Shown one piece after another: positions 19,801 through 28,902 of a DNA stretch of 45,999 bases. The notes beneath the pieces were generated by a model. The model was not told the origin of the DNA, ran no database searches, and saw only the letters and a program-made list of their open reading frames with translations. The translations under genes and the position numbers were made by a program. How positions within the stretch are numbered: the first letter of the stretch is position 1; every line of letters starts with the position of its first letter. The stretch comes from Shimwellia pseudoproteus (GTDB taxonomy: Bacteria; Pseudomonadota; Gammaproteobacteria; Enterobacterales; Enterobacteriaceae): contig NZ_WBXP01000031.1 in the NCBI RefSeq assembly GCF_016415625.1, positions 1 through 45,999 of the forward strand, in the 5' to 3' direction.

Positions 19801-20815
19801 GGCTATAGCGCGGGTGCAGGGCGGAAAGCTTAATCGAGATCCCCGGCCCTTCATAAATGCCGCGGCCATTAGAGGCTTTTCCTATGGCGTAAATAGCCTG
19901 CTGATAAGAAACCATATAGGCATCCGCATCGGCGGCGGTCAGGGCGGCTTCCCCCAGCATGTCGTAAGAGTAGCGGAACCCTTTCTCTTCCAATTTACGG
20001 GCGTTGGCCAGGGCTTCGGCAATGGTCTCGCCGGTGACAAACTGCTCGCCCATCAGGCGCATTGCCATGTCTACCCCTTTGCGCACCAGGGGCTCGCCGC
20101 TTTTACTGATTATCCGGTTGAGGGCGTGTGACAGGTTGGCCTCGTTGTGGGTGGCCACCAGTCTGCCGGTAAACAGCAGCCCCCAGGTGGCGGCATTGAC
20201 AAACAGTGACGGGCTGCGGCCGATATGGGACTGCCAGTTGCCGCCGCTTATCTTATCGCGGATCAGTGCATCCCGGGTGGCTTTGTCCGGGATACGTAAT
20301 AGCGCCTCCGCCAGGCACATCAGCGCGACACCTTCCTGAGGGGAGAGGGAGAACTCCTGCAACAGGTTTTGCACCATCCCCGCACGGCCACCGGCACTCT
20401 TCTGATTACGCAGTTTGTCCGCCAGTTGCCAGGCGAGCTTATGGGCCTGGGCGGCCATGTTTTTGGGGAGCCGGGCGCGTTCAAGAAGCATCGGCACCGC
20501 GTCGGTTTCCGGGCGACGCCAGGCGGCGGTGATCGCGGCCCGGGTCACGGATTGAGGGAGGATCTGCTCGGCAAAATTCAGGAACGGGGTGCGGGGCTCT
20601 TCCGGGAGCGCCGGGGACTCTTCCGGCTCATTGGCCGCCCCGGACAGCAATGCCGGTAATTCTGGCAGTGAGTCACTGGTTTCCAGGCGCTCGAGATAGG
20701 TGAAGATTGCCTGCTTAATTAGCCAGTGAGGTGTCCGGTCAATTTTTGCTGCTGCGTGCTTAATGCGATCGCGGGTGGCTTCATCCAGCTTAACCCCCAT
20801 GGTGGTGGTCCCCAT
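16868..20815 (-). CDS. putA: Trifunctional proline dehydrogenase / P5C dehydrogenase / transcriptional repressor PutA
   Basis: The 1315-residue protein has three parts. A ribbon-helix-helix DNA-binding domain lies in residues 1-45 (TTMGVKLDEATRDRIKHAA). A FAD-dependent proline dehydrogenase barrel follows (about 260-610, with GASIKLS-like KLSALHPRYSRAQ and RLVKGAYWDSEIKRAQ). The glutamate-semialdehyde dehydrogenase covers about 650-1125, with ISPWNFPLAIFTGQIAAAL, catalytic Glu in AETGGMNAMIVDSSA and catalytic Cys in SAGQRCSALR. A C-terminal domain follows. It oxidises proline to glutamate at the inner membrane and, without proline, represses putA and putP. The divergent promoter region contains matching operator repeats. 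Length is close to that of the E. coli protein (1320). No defects seen. Confidence 0.98.
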   Translation of the reverse strand: MGTTTMGVKLDEATRDRIKHAAAKIDRTPHWLIKQAIFTYLERLETSDSLPELPALLSGAANEPEESPALPEEPRTPFLNFAEQILPQSVTRAAITAAWRRPETDAVPMLLERARLPKNMAAQAHKLAWQLADKLRNQKSAGGRAGMVQNLLQEFSLSPQEGVALMCLAEALLRIPDKATRDALIRDKISGGNWQSHIGRSPSLFVNAATWGLLFTGRLVATHNEANLSHALNRIISKSGEPLVRKGVDMAMRLMGEQFVTGETIAEALANARKLEEKGFRYSYDMLGEAALTAADADAYMVSYQQAIYAIGKASNGRGIYEGPGISIKLSALHPRYSRAQYQRVMDELYPRLKSLVLLARQYDIGINIDAEEADRLELSLDLIETLCFEPELGDWNGIGFVIQAYQKRCPFVIDYLIDLASRSHRRLMIRLVKGAYWDSEIKRAQVDGLEGYPVYTRKVYTDVSYLACARKLLSVPSLIYPQFATHNAHTLAAIYQLAGQNYYPGQYEFQCLHGMGEPLYDQVVGKVADGKLNRPCRIYAPVGTHETLLAYLVRRLLENGANTSFVNRIADTSLSLDELVADPVEAVEQLAVREGAVGIPHPKIPLPRELYGDSRTNSAGLDLANEHRLASLSSALLASATHKILARPVLSGPVADGDMFPVINPADPGDIVGYTREATDAEVSAALDNAVSEAPIWFATPPAERATILERAAQLMESDIQGLIGILVREAGKTFSNAIAEVREAVDFLRYYAAQARNDLDNDSHRPLGPVVCISPWNFPLAIFTGQIAAALAAGNSVLAKPAEQTPLIAARGIALLLEAGIPAGVLQLLPGRGDVVGARLMADNRIRGVMFTGSTEVAAILQRQLASRLDPHGRPIPLIAETGGMNAMIVDSSALTEQVVVDVVASAFDSAGQRCSALRILCIQDDVAEHTLKMLRGAMAECRMGNPERLSTDIGPVIDSDAKANIERHIQEMRSQGHRIFQAAQENSEDTREWQSGTFIPPTLIELNSVDELKREVFGPVLHVVRYPRHQLEALVAQINASGYGLTLGIHTRIDETIAQVTSHAHVGNMYVNRNMVGAVVGVQPFGGEGLSGTGPKAGGPLYLYRLLSSRPQDALQRTFARLDKHQVVDSSLHSGMQQGIQALLAWSADRPALQALCQTLLTLSESGRQRLLTGPTGERNTYLLLPRARVLCMADNDDDRLVQLATALAAGSQVLWPAQPEYRALAKQLPAAVINHISYGEPAGLFAQPFDAVIFHGDSDQLLEICQQVAAREGAIISVQGFARGETNLLLERLYVERSLSVNTAAAGVTPA

Positions 20816-21237
20816 GTTTCCGCTCCTGATGTGTTATTGGAATTGTTTAAATGCTGATGGCTACTATTATGCATGTTGCAACTTTGTGCAACTTTGTGCA
20901 ACTTTGTTAAATGTGATGTGGTTAACAAGGTTGATAATAGGCGAGGGAAAATAAGGAAAAAGAATTACCGCAGGATAATAAAATGGTGTACCTCCTTTTA
21001 TATGCGCCACTTAACGTTTTTTTATGGTACAACCTAAAAAACTGTGAGCGAGTGCAACCTCCGCAAAGTTTGCGTTTGTCCCGGTAATAGCTCATGTAAA
21101 TATTATGTTAACTTATTTGTAAATAACGTCCGGGCACGGCAGGATAGCCGCTTAGCAATTACGACAGGGTGTCGCGTCGTTTTTTGCGTGTTTTTGGCGC
21201 TTAAAAGCAACAGCACAACATTATTCGGAGAATCTGC
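20816..21237. promoter_or_regulatory. putA-putP divergent control region with PutA operator repeats
   Basis: At 20875-20904 three near-identical 10-bp units lie head to tail (gttgcaactt, tgtgcaactt, tgtgcaactt). The first contains the palindrome GTTGCAAC, which includes the GTTGCA core known for PutA. A further TGCAAC is at 21053-21058 toward putP. The 10-bp spacing would put successive sites on the same DNA face, suiting ribbon-helix-helix dimers. Exact promoters were not assigned. Confidence 0.75.
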
Positions 21238-22749
21238 ATGACCGTAAGTACACCGCTACTGGTGACTTTTTTTGTCTATATCTTTGGCATGATCCTGATT
21301 GGGTTTATTGCCTGGCGTTCGACAAAAAACTTCGACGATTATATTCTGGGCGGCCGTAGCCTCGGCCCGGTTGTTACCGCATTATCTGCCGGCGCCTCTG
21401 ATATGAGCGGCTGGTTATTAATGGGGTTGCCCGGGGCGATTTATTTATCCGGTATTTCAGAAAGCTGGATTGCCATCGGTCTGGTGCTGGGGGCGTGGGT
21501 TAACTGGAAGCTGGTGGCCGGGCGGTTACGCGTCCATACCGAGGCCAACAATAATGCCCTGACGCTGCCGGATTATTTCACCCATCGCTTTGAAGACCGC
21601 ACCCGTATTTTGCGGATTATTTCGGCGCTGGTGATTTTACTGTTCTTCACTATCTATTGCTCCTCCGGCATTGTGGCCGGGGCGCGGTTGTTTGAAAGCA
21701 CCTTTGGGATTGATTACGGAACAGCCCTGTGGTTAGGGGCGGCGGCCACCATTATTTATACCTTTATTGGCGGTTTCCTGGCAGTAAGCTGGACGGATAC
21801 CGTTCAGGCCAGCCTGATGATTTTCGCCCTGATTTTGACCCCGGTGATTGTTATCTTCGCGGTTGGCGGGGTTAGTGACTCGCTGGTCATTATTCAGCAA
21901 AAAAGCATTGAGAATGTCGATATGCTCAAGGGGCTGAATGTGGTGGCGATTATCTCATTGATGGGCTGGGGGCTGGGTTACTTTGGCCAGCCGCACATTC
22001 TGGCGCGCTTTATGGCGGCGGATTCTCACCACACCATCGTTCACGCCCGCCGTATCTCTATGACCTGGATGATCCTCTGCCTGGCCGGTGCCGTGGCGGT
22101 AGGGTTCTTTGGTATTGCCTATTTCAACAACCACCCGGATCAGGCCGGGGCGGTAAACCAGAACGGCGAGCGGGTGTTTATTGAACTGACCCAGTTGCTG
22201 TTTAACCCGTGGGTTGCCGGGGTGTTACTCTCCGCGATCCTCGCGGCGGTGATGTCCACCCTGAGCTGCCAATTGCTGGTTTGCTCCAGCGCCATCACCG
22301 AGGATTTGTACAAAGCCTTCCTGCGCAAAAATGCCGGCCAGCGTGAGCTGGTATGGGTCGGGCGCCTGATGGTGCTGGTGGTGGCCCTGGTAGCCATTGC
22401 CCTGGCGGCAAACCCGGAAAACCGCGTGCTGGGGCTGGTGAGCTATGCCTGGGCTGGCTTTGGGGCGGCCTTTGGCCCGGTGATTTTGTTCTCGGTACTG
22501 TGGCCGCGCATGAACCGCAATGGCGCACTGGCAGGGATGATTATTGGCGCAGTGACGGTGGTGGTCTGGAAACAGTACGCCTAGCTGAACCTGTATGAAA
22601 TTATCCCCGGCTTCGTGTTTGCCAGCCTCGGAATTGTGCTGGTCAGCCTGTTGACCCGGGCTCCGTCGGCCAGTATCCAGCGCCGTTTTGCCCAGGCAGA
22701 CGCCCACTATAACGGCACGGCGGCAACGGCCACGGTACAGCCGGAATAA
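21238..22749 (+). pseudogene. putP: Sodium/proline symporter PutP, interrupted by an amber codon near the C terminus
   Basis: From ATG 21238 the frame follows E. coli PutP (502 residues) with the sodium:solute symporter core, for example GASDMSGWLLMGLPGAIYLSG at about 54-74. After codon 448 there is TAG at 22582-22584, then the frame continues without a break to TAA at 22747-22749, encoding the expected tail (LNLYEIIPGF ... FAQADAHYNG). The TAG sits where E. coli has Trp in KQFGWLGLYE, so TGG to TAG is the simple explanation. Stopping here would remove the last membrane helix and the cytoplasmic tail. Activity of the 448-residue product is uncertain; a sequencing error or suppression are alternatives. 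It is divergent from putA and shares its operators. Confidence 0.9.
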
Positions 22750-22776
22750 CGTTTTACGCTGCGGCGAAATCCTCTA

Positions 22777-22808
22777 CGGGCGCACTGTCAATTGCGCCCG
22801 TTTTTTTT
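22777..22808 (+). terminator. Rho-independent terminator of putP
   Basis: The perfect 8-bp stem cgggcgca / tgcgcccg with an 8-base loop is followed by eight T. Its position 28 bp after the distal stop at 22749 supports that as the original end of putP. Confidence 0.9.
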
Positions 22809-22863
22809 ACATTTAAAGTTATTTATTTTTACATCCCCCTCTTGAATTCCCGCTGCGCATAAT

Positions 22864-22882
22864 GATAATCGCTATCACTATC
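22864..22882 (+). promoter_or_regulatory. Candidate Fur box upstream of efeUOB
   Basis: The site gataatcgctatcactatc matches the 19-bp Fur consensus GATAATGATAATCATTATC at 14 positions by my count. It lies 53 bp before the efeU start, where a promoter would be expected, and fits the known Fur repression of efeUOB in E. coli. Confidence 0.75.
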
Positions 22883-22935
22883 ATTTACGCTTCTTTGCGT
22901 CCATTTAGCTTTCTTTTCATTAAAAGGTGTGCGGG

Positions 22936-23769
22936 ATGTTTGTGCCGTTTCTGATTATGTTGCGCGAAGGGCTCGAAGCTGCGCTGATTGTCAGCCTGAT
23001 CGCCAGTTATCTGAAGCGTACCCAGCGCGGGCGCTATCTGGGCGTAATGTGGGTTGGGGTATTGCTGGCGGCGGCGTTATGCCTTGGGCTGGGGATCTTT
23101 ATTAATCAAACCACCGGTGAGTTCCCGCAAAAACAGCAGGAGCTGTTTGAAGGTATTGTCGCCGTGGTGGCGGTGATAATCCTCACCTGGATGGTGTTCT
23201 GGATGCGGAAAGTCTCGCGTAATGTGAAGGCGCAACTGGAGCAGGCGGTGGACAGCGCATTACAGCGTCACGGCGGCCATGCCTGGGCGCTGGTGCTGAT
23301 GGTATTTTTTGCCGTTGCCCGGGAAGGGCTGGAGTCAGTCTTCTTCCTGCTGGCGGCCTTTCAACAAGATGTGGGCATCTGGCCACCGCTTGGGGCCATG
23401 CTGGGACTGGGGGCCGCCATTGCGCTGGGCTTTTTGATCTATATCGGCGGTGTGCGGCTGAATTTGGCGGCATTTTTCCGCTGGACCAGCCTGTTTATTC
23501 TGCTGGTGGCGGCAGGGCTGGCTGCCGGTGCGATCCGCGCCTTCCACGAAGCCGGGCTATGGAACTATTTTCAGGATGTGGCGTTTGATCTCAGTAATCA
23601 CCTCTCCACCCACACCCTGTTCGGTACCTTGCTGGAAGGGATTTTTGGTTACCAGGAGTCCCCTTCGGTTAGCGAGGTGGTGGTGTGGCTGGCGTATTTA
23701 CTGCCGGCGTTATGGTGCTTCTTCACACCGTCACGTCTGGCGGCGCAGGCCGCCGGGGGCGGGCGCTAA
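22936..23769 (+). CDS. efeU: Ferrous iron permease EfeU
   Basis: The 277-residue protein has seven predicted membrane helices and two iron-binding REGLE motifs (residues 10-14 and 129-133), typical of the Ftr1/OFeT permease family. E. coli EfeU has 276 residues and begins MFVPFLIMLREGLEA, so ATG 22936 is taken as start; the frame is open three codons further to a GTG. The permease moves iron across the inner membrane together with EfeO and EfeB, which follow. Unlike in E. coli K-12, where efeU is frameshifted, the gene is intact here. A putative Fur box precedes it. Confidence 0.96.
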   Translation: MFVPFLIMLREGLEAALIVSLIASYLKRTQRGRYLGVMWVGVLLAAALCLGLGIFINQTTGEFPQKQQELFEGIVAVVAVIILTWMVFWMRKVSRNVKAQLEQAVDSALQRHGGHAWALVLMVFFAVAREGLESVFFLLAAFQQDVGIWPPLGAMLGLGAAIALGFLIYIGGVRLNLAAFFRWTSLFILLVAAGLAAGAIRAFHEAGLWNYFQDVAFDLSNHLSTHTLFGTLLEGIFGYQESPSVSEVVVWLAYLLPALWCFFTPSRLAAQAAGGGR

Positions 23770-23802
23770 TTTACTGCTGTACTATTTGATAAAGGGAAAG
23801 TC

Positions 23803-24933
23803 ATGATAAAGATCTATCCGCCTAACGTAGTGTCGGTTGCGCTGGCTTCGCTGTTGGGGTACAGCAGTATGGCGCTCAGCGCCGAGGATATTCCTGAGGT
23901 AAAAGTCACTGTCACGGACAAACAGTGCCAGCCAATGTCCCTGACGGTAAATGCCGGTAAGACCCGTTTTGTGGTGCAGAACAATAGCCAGAAAGCGCTG
24001 GAATGGGAGATCCTGAAAGGCGTGATGGTGGTGGAGGAGCGGGAGAATATTGCCCCGGGATTCTCCCAGAAGCTGACGGCGAACCTCGCCCCCGGCGAAT
24101 ATGATATGACCTGCGGTTTACTGAGTAACCCGAAGGGGAAATTGATTGTTCAGGCCGCAGGCGGGAAGGCGAGCAGTGCCAGCGCCAATCTGCTGGCCCT
24201 CGCGGGCCCGATTACCCAGTATAAAGCGTATGTCACTGCCGAGGTGGCGGCACTGGTCAGCGGCACCAAAGCCTTTACCGATGCGGTAAAAGCCGGGGAT
24301 ATCGCCAAAGCCCGGGCACTGTATGCGCCCACCCGCCAGCATTACGAGCGTATCGAGCCGATTGCCGAGCTGTTTTCTGATCTCGACGGCAGCATCGACG
24401 CCCGCGAAGATGATTATGAACAAAAAGCGGCGGACCCTAAATTCACCGGTTTCCACCGCCTGGAGAAAGCGCTGTTTGGTGATAACAGCGTGAAAGGGAT
24501 GGACAGCTATGCGGATCAGCTGAATCACGACGTGCTTGATTTGCAGCAGCGGGTTGCGGAGCTGGCGTTCCCGCCGGGCAAAGTGGTTGGCGGGGCGGCC
24601 GGGCTGATAGAAGAAGTGGCGGCCAGTAAGATAAGCGGTGAGGAAGATCGCTACAGCCATACCGATTTGTGGGATTTCCAGGCGAATGTGGACGGCGCGC
24701 AGAAAATTGTCGAGTTGCTGCGCCCGCTACTGGCGAAAGACAACGCGCCGCTGCTGGCCAAGGTGGATGGTAATTTTAAAACCGTCGACAGTATTCTGGC
24801 GAAATACCGCACCAAAACGGGTTTTGAAACCTATGACAAACTGACCGATGCCGATCGCAAATCCCTGAAAGGGCCGGTGACGGCACTGGCGGAAGATCTC
24901 TCATTATTGCGCGGTGTGCTGGGCCTGGATTAA
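23803..24933 (+). CDS. efeO: Periplasmic iron uptake protein EfeO
   Basis: The 376-residue protein has a signal peptide (cleavage after MALSA, residue 27). An N-terminal cupredoxin-like domain (about 30-115) contains [13 protein letters not shown] and [15 protein letters not shown]-terminal all-helical M75 peptidase-like domain (about 130-375) has the HxxxE-type motif in [12 protein letters not shown]. EfeO binds iron in the periplasm and hands it to EfeU. Second gene of the operon, 33 bp after efeU, with ribosome binding site aaaggg. Length is within one residue of the E. coli protein. Confidence 0.96.
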   Translation: MIKIYPPNVVSVALASLLGYSSMALSAEDIPEVKVTVTDKQCQPMSLTVNAGKTRFVVQNNSQKALEWEILKGVMVVEERENIAPGFSQKLTANLAPGEYDMTCGLLSNPKGKLIVQAAGGKASSASANLLALAGPITQYKAYVTAEVAALVSGTKAFTDAVKAGDIAKARALYAPTRQHYERIEPIAELFSDLDGSIDAREDDYEQKAADPKFTGFHRLEKALFGDNSVKGMDSYADQLNHDVLDLQQRVAELAFPPGKVVGGAAGLIEEVAASKISGEEDRYSHTDLWDFQANVDGAQKIVELLRPLLAKDNAPLLAKVDGNFKTVDSILAKYRTKTGFETYDKLTDADRKSLKGPVTALAEDLSLLRGVLGLD

Positions 24934-24938
24934 GCCAG

Positions 24939-26213
24939 ATGAAGGATAAAACCAAACCGGGCGTGCCGCAGCCGGCGCGCCGCCAGTTGTTAAAAGGGCT
25001 GGGGATTATGGGGACTGCGCTGGCGGCCGGTGGCGGCTGCCCGCTGGCCCATGGCAGTGCGCCTGTGGCGCCACCCACGGCTGAGCGTCGCGATCAGCGC
25101 CAGCCGTTTTATGGCCGCCATCAGTCCGGTATTGTGACCCCGCAGCAGGCCTCAATGCTGCTGGTGGCGTTTGACGTGCTGGCCAGTGACCGGGCCGGGG
25201 CAATCCGCCTGATGAAGCTATTAACCCAGCGGATTGCCTTCTTAACCCGGGGCGGGGCACCACCACCAACCCCGAACCCGCGGATGCCGCCGATGGATTC
25301 GGGTATCCTTGGGGGAGAGATCCACCCGGATAACCTGACCATGACGGTCTCAGCCGGTTATGACTTTTTTGATAGCCGCTTTGGCCTTGAGGCGCTGCGC
25401 CCGAAAAAGCTCGTCACCATGACCCGCTTTCCTAATGATGCGCTGGACGCCAGCCAGTGCCACGGGGACATATTACTCCAGATTTGTGCCAATACCCCGG
25501 ATACGGTGCTGCATGCGCTGCGGGATATTATTAAGCACACCCCGGACTTACTCAGCGTGCGCTGGAAGCGGGATGGTTTTATCTCGAACCATGCGGCCCG
25601 GAGCGAAGGCCGGGAAACGCCGATTAATTTGCTGGGCTTTAAAGACGGGAGCGCGAACCCGGATAGCCACGATACGGCGCTGATGGACCGTACGCTGTGG
25701 GTAACGGCGGACCAGCAGGAGCCCAAATGGGCCACCGGCGGTAGCTATCAGGCGGTGCGGATTATTCAGTTCCACGTTGAATCATGGGACCGGACCCCAT
25801 TGAAAGAGCAGCAAACGATTTTTGGCCGCGACAAGCTCAGCGGTGCGCCGCTGGGAATGGTCCATGAGCATGATGTGCCGGACTATAGCCGCGACCCGGA
25901 CGGGGATATTATTGCCCTCGATGCCCATATGCGCCTGGCGAACCCGCGAACGCCGGAGGCCGCATCAAGCCTGATGTTACGCCGGGGATATAGCTACTCT
26001 GCCGGGGTGTCGGCCTCCGGGCAACTGGATATGGGGCTGCTTTTTGTCTGTTATCAGCATGATCTGGAAAAAGGCTTCCTGGCGGTGCAGCGGCGGCTAA
26101 ATGGCGAGGCGCTGGAGGAGTACGTGCGCCCAGTGGGCGGCGGCTATTTCTTTGTCTTCCCCGGTGTCCCTGATGCCGATCACTACCTCGGCCAGGGGTT
26201 ACTGGAGTCCTGA
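24939..26213 (+). CDS. efeB: Heme-dependent DyP-type peroxidase EfeB (Tat substrate)
   Basis: The 424-residue protein starts with a twin-arginine signal ([11 protein letters not shown]14-R15, then a hydrophobic stretch), so it is exported folded with its heme. The body is DyP peroxidase: the [11 protein letters not shown] region carries the catalytic aspartate of the GxxDG motif, and [19 protein letters not shown] and [13 protein letters not shown] follow. EfeB is needed for EfeUOB iron uptake at low pH and may oxidise Fe(II). The gene begins 5 bp after efeO and closes the operon. The region 25-45 is glycine- and alanine-rich and longer than in E. coli. Confidence 0.95.
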   Translation: MKDKTKPGVPQPARRQLLKGLGIMGTALAAGGGCPLAHGSAPVAPPTAERRDQRQPFYGRHQSGIVTPQQASMLLVAFDVLASDRAGAIRLMKLLTQRIAFLTRGGAPPPTPNPRMPPMDSGILGGEIHPDNLTMTVSAGYDFFDSRFGLEALRPKKLVTMTRFPNDALDASQCHGDILLQICANTPDTVLHALRDIIKHTPDLLSVRWKRDGFISNHAARSEGRETPINLLGFKDGSANPDSHDTALMDRTLWVTADQQEPKWATGGSYQAVRIIQFHVESWDRTPLKEQQTIFGRDKLSGAPLGMVHEHDVPDYSRDPDGDIIALDAHMRLANPRTPEAASSLMLRRGYSYSAGVSASGQLDMGLLFVCYQHDLEKGFLAVQRRLNGEALEEYVRPVGGGYFFVFPGVPDADHYLGQGLLES

Positions 26214-26701
26214 CCCCTGGGACAGACCGGGTTGTGATATTCACGACGGCGATTAACCGGCTGATATTTTTCTGTAATATAACTGTGCCACAGTTCTGTC
26301 ATCAGCCGGGCATCATGTTTGGTTAAAATAAAGTATAAATATTGTTGCATTTTAGTGTTATTTGGGTGTATTAAAACAACAGCGGTAGTTCCCGGTTGTG
26401 ACATCGTTTCACTATGGAGATCGCGAATGCTTGTATGTTGTACCGCATATCGAAATAAAAACTCGTCAACCTGGCGCGCTATTAAACGCCCCGCCAACAA
26501 CTATCCTGACTTTTCTCTGCGACATTTTACGGCAATCATCACGCTTACCGGTGTTATACCCGCGGTGCAGGCGGCGTATTGCATTATTTCGTCATCAGGC
26601 AGTATCTGGCTTACAAGGAAGCCAAACCTCATTCGTTAGTAAGCATAATCGCGCCATATGATGCGGTGCGGGGAATGAAACCAACAAGTAGGGTGCCATC
26701 T
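26214..26701. promoter_or_regulatory. phoH leader region with candidate PhoB box
   Basis: The 488 bp hold no convincing gene; frames seen there lack homology or ribosome binding sites. At 26272-26289 ctgtaat-ataa-ctgtgcc resembles the 7-4-7 Pho box, and a perfect ctgtcat follows at 26296-26302. phoH is a known Pho regulon member in E. coli. The box is imperfect and the unit spacing is not the ideal 11 bp, so this needs testing. Confidence 0.5.
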
Positions 26702-27490
26702 ATGGGAAGACAAAAAGCAGTGATCAAAGCCCGTCGTGAAGCGAAACGTGTATTACGGCGGGATTCACGCAGCCATAAACAACGTGAACACGAATCGGTC
26801 ACTTCGCTGGTAGAAATGAGTGGTGTTGAATCTATCGGTATGGCGCGGGATAGTCGCGATACCAGCCCGATTCATGCTCGTAATGACACACAACAATCTT
26901 ACCTTGATGCCATTGAGACCAAACAACTGATATTTGCCACCGGCGAAGCCGGGTGCGGCAAAACATTTATTAGTGCCGCCAAAGCGGCGGAGGCATTAAT
27001 ACACAAAGATGTTGAGCGTATTATTGTTACCCGTCCGGTATTGCAGGCGGATGAGGATCTGGGTTTTTTGCCCGGTGATATCGCCGAGAAATTTGCCCCG
27101 TATTTTCGCCCGGTCTATGACATATTGCTGCGCCGCCTTGGCTCCTCGTTTATGCAATATTGTCTGCGGCCGGAAATAGGTAAGGTGGAAATCGCGCCGT
27201 TTGCCTATATGCGTGGGCGTACGTTTGAAAATGCGTTTGTGATTTTGGATGAGGCGCAAAATGTCACCGCAGCGCAAATGAAAATGTTTTTGACCCGCCT
27301 GGGGGAGAATGTCACGGTTATTGTGAACGGTGATATTTCCCAGTGTGATTTACCGGCGGGGGTGAAATCTGGATTAAGCGATGCGTTAGCGCGCTTTGAT
27401 GATGACGAGATGATAGGCATTGTGCGGTTCACTAAAGATGACTGTGTACGCTCGGTGCTGTGCCAGAGAACGCTTCATGCCTATGACTGA
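26702..27490 (+). CDS. phoH: PhoH family ATPase
   Basis: From ATG 26702 the 262-residue protein matches E. coli PhoH from its start (MGRQKAVIKARREAKRV). It is a P-loop ATPase: Walker A GEAGCGKT at about 82-89, RPVLQADEDLGFLPG following, Walker B ILDEAQN and NGDISQCDLP. Phosphate starvation induces it; its cellular role is poorly defined, with RNA-linked activity proposed for relatives. The frame is open 41 codons further upstream, but the longer form lacks family support. In E. coli the pga biofilm operon comes next; here it does not. Confidence 0.95.
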   Translation: MGRQKAVIKARREAKRVLRRDSRSHKQREHESVTSLVEMSGVESIGMARDSRDTSPIHARNDTQQSYLDAIETKQLIFATGEAGCGKTFISAAKAAEALIHKDVERIIVTRPVLQADEDLGFLPGDIAEKFAPYFRPVYDILLRRLGSSFMQYCLRPEIGKVEIAPFAYMRGRTFENAFVILDEAQNVTAAQMKMFLTRLGENVTVIVNGDISQCDLPAGVKSGLSDALARFDDDEMIGIVRFTKDDCVRSVLCQRTLHAYD

Positions 27491-27516
27491 GTGCGTTTCC
27501 CGGTATTGATTAACGC

Positions 27517-27543
27517 CAAAAGGCCCGTCAGGGCCTTTTGCTT
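27517..27543 (+). terminator. Rho-independent terminator of phoH
   Basis: The perfect 10-bp stem caaaaggccc / gggccttttg with loop gtca ends in a T-rich stretch, 26 bp after the phoH stop. Confidence 0.85.
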
Positions 27544-27642
27544 TATGGGGGGAAATAAACCAGCTGGCCAGCCTTTTTCCTGATTCGCCAGCCGGTGAAA
27601 AATTCGCTATGATCCGCCGCTACTTCCTGTTCGGGCCGCCTG

Positions 27643-28341
27643 ATGTCGACGATTATTGATACTTTTATTGCTCCACCGTGCCGCGAGGAGATAGTGGTCC
27701 TTTATCAGGATGCGCACCTGGTGCTGATCAATAAGCCTGCCGGGCTACTCAGCCTGTCGGGGAAAAATCCGCAAAACCGGGATTCGGTACACCACCGTTT
27801 ATTAGCGATATTCCCCGGTTGCACGTTGGTACACCGCCTCGATTTTGGCACCTCCGGGCTGATGCTGGTTGCCCGTAATAAGGCTATCAATGTGGCGCTG
27901 TGCCAGCAGTTTAGCCAGCGCACCGTCAGTAAAGTATATAGCGCATTGCTGTGTGGCCATCTGGCTGACGATGACGGGGTGATCGACGCTGCTATCGCCA
28001 AAGATCCGGCGTTATTTCCGCGTATGTCGCTGTGCGCCATCAACGGTAAGCCCGCGCGTTCCCGCTATCGGGTGGTGGAGCGTGTTTATCGCAAGCAGGA
28101 GGATGGCACATTACTGCCGGTGACGCGGGTGCAGCTTACCCCGGAAACGGGCCGTACCCATCAGTTACGTATTCATTGCCAGCATCTGGGCCATCCGATT
28201 CTGGGCTGCGATCTGTATGGCGGGCTACTGCCACCCGGCACCGGACAGACACCGCGGCTGATGCTGCACGCCAGTGAATTGCGGTTTGTCCATCCCGTCA
28301 GTGGCGCGCCAGTCCATATTTGCAGCCGCAGCCCGTTTTAG
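27643..28341 (+). CDS. RluA-family RNA pseudouridine synthase
   Basis: The 232-residue protein has the RluA fold signatures: VLINKPAGLLSLSG near 30-43 and the catalytic HRLDFGTSGL with the nucleophilic Asp at about 68. TPETGRTHQLRIHCQHLGHPILG near 166-188 and RLMLHASEL follow. These enzymes isomerise uridine to pseudouridine in tRNA or rRNA. It resembles RluA in size but is too different from the E. coli protein to give the same name, and it lacks an S4 domain. It ends 4 bases into the convergent DUF1272 gene. It sits where E. coli has pgaABCD. Confidence 0.85.
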   Translation: MSTIIDTFIAPPCREEIVVLYQDAHLVLINKPAGLLSLSGKNPQNRDSVHHRLLAIFPGCTLVHRLDFGTSGLMLVARNKAINVALCQQFSQRTVSKVYSALLCGHLADDDGVIDAAIAKDPALFPRMSLCAINGKPARSRYRVVERVYRKQEDGTLLPVTRVQLTPETGRTHQLRIHCQHLGHPILGCDLYGGLLPPGTGQTPRLMLHASELRFVHPVSGAPVHICSRSPF

Positions 28342-28532
28342 CGGCGGCTAGTCGAGATGCAGCGTACTGGACGCCGCACCAGTTCGCCGCCGCAGTTTGG
28401 GCAATGGCCGTTAAGCACCTGGGTCACGCAAGCAATACAAAACGTGCATTCGAATGAGCAAATGTAAGCGTCAGGGGCGTCCGGCGGCAGATCTTTATCG
28501 CAGCATTCACAGTTCGGGCGAAGTTCGAGCAT
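28338..28532 (-). CDS. DUF1272 small cysteine-rich (zinc-ribbon-like) protein
   Basis: The 64-residue protein MLELRPNCECCDKDL... has eight cysteines in CxxC-type pairs (CECC, CSFECTFCIAC, CPNC), ending GGELVRRP, the DUF1272 pattern. It probably binds zinc; its role is not known. I prefer ATG 28532 because aggag lies at a proper distance and family members begin MLELRPN; an ATG two codons earlier overlaps that ribosome binding site. It is convergent with the pseudouridine synthase gene. Confidence 0.8.
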   Translation of the reverse strand: MLELRPNCECCDKDLPPDAPDAYICSFECTFCIACVTQVLNGHCPNCGGELVRRPVRCISTSRR

Positions 28533-28590
28533 AGCCATCTCCTATTGTTAACGTTTGCCTCAGATCGGGCTGCGGTTTTTTTTTTGTTAA

Positions 28591-28800
28591 TGTTGGGGAT
28601 ATCACCTTGATAGATTAGCTGAACTGTATGAGTTCGACCTTTTTGTTGCGGAGAACGCACAGCGGGCCAGGGGAAAGGCATTGGCAACATTACTGTGTAG
28701 TGTGGACCAATGGCATAAAGATAACCTGAAAGACGTTGATGATTGTCTACTGCTTGATAAGATCGGCGTGTCTTTCGTTCATCTAACCCCCTGTGATTGA
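28591..28800 (+). pseudogene. Possible gene remnant (open frame without start)
   Basis: A 69-codon stop-to-stop frame reads smoothly as a soluble protein tail (...RGKALATLLCSVDQWHKD... ending FVHLTPCD) and ends at TGA 28798. There is no ATG or ribosome binding site, and TAA at 28588 closes it upstream. I do not recognise the family. It may be the C-terminal remnant of a gene lost during rearrangement between phoH and serX, or chance. Confidence 0.25.
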
Positions 28801-28902
28801 GTGCATCGTGATTAGCCAGAATGGGCCGGGTTATCAGCTGATAGGCTACGGAGATTCAGTGGGGTGAATATACCCCTCTCTGAGGGTGAGTTGGTGGAAA
28901 TA

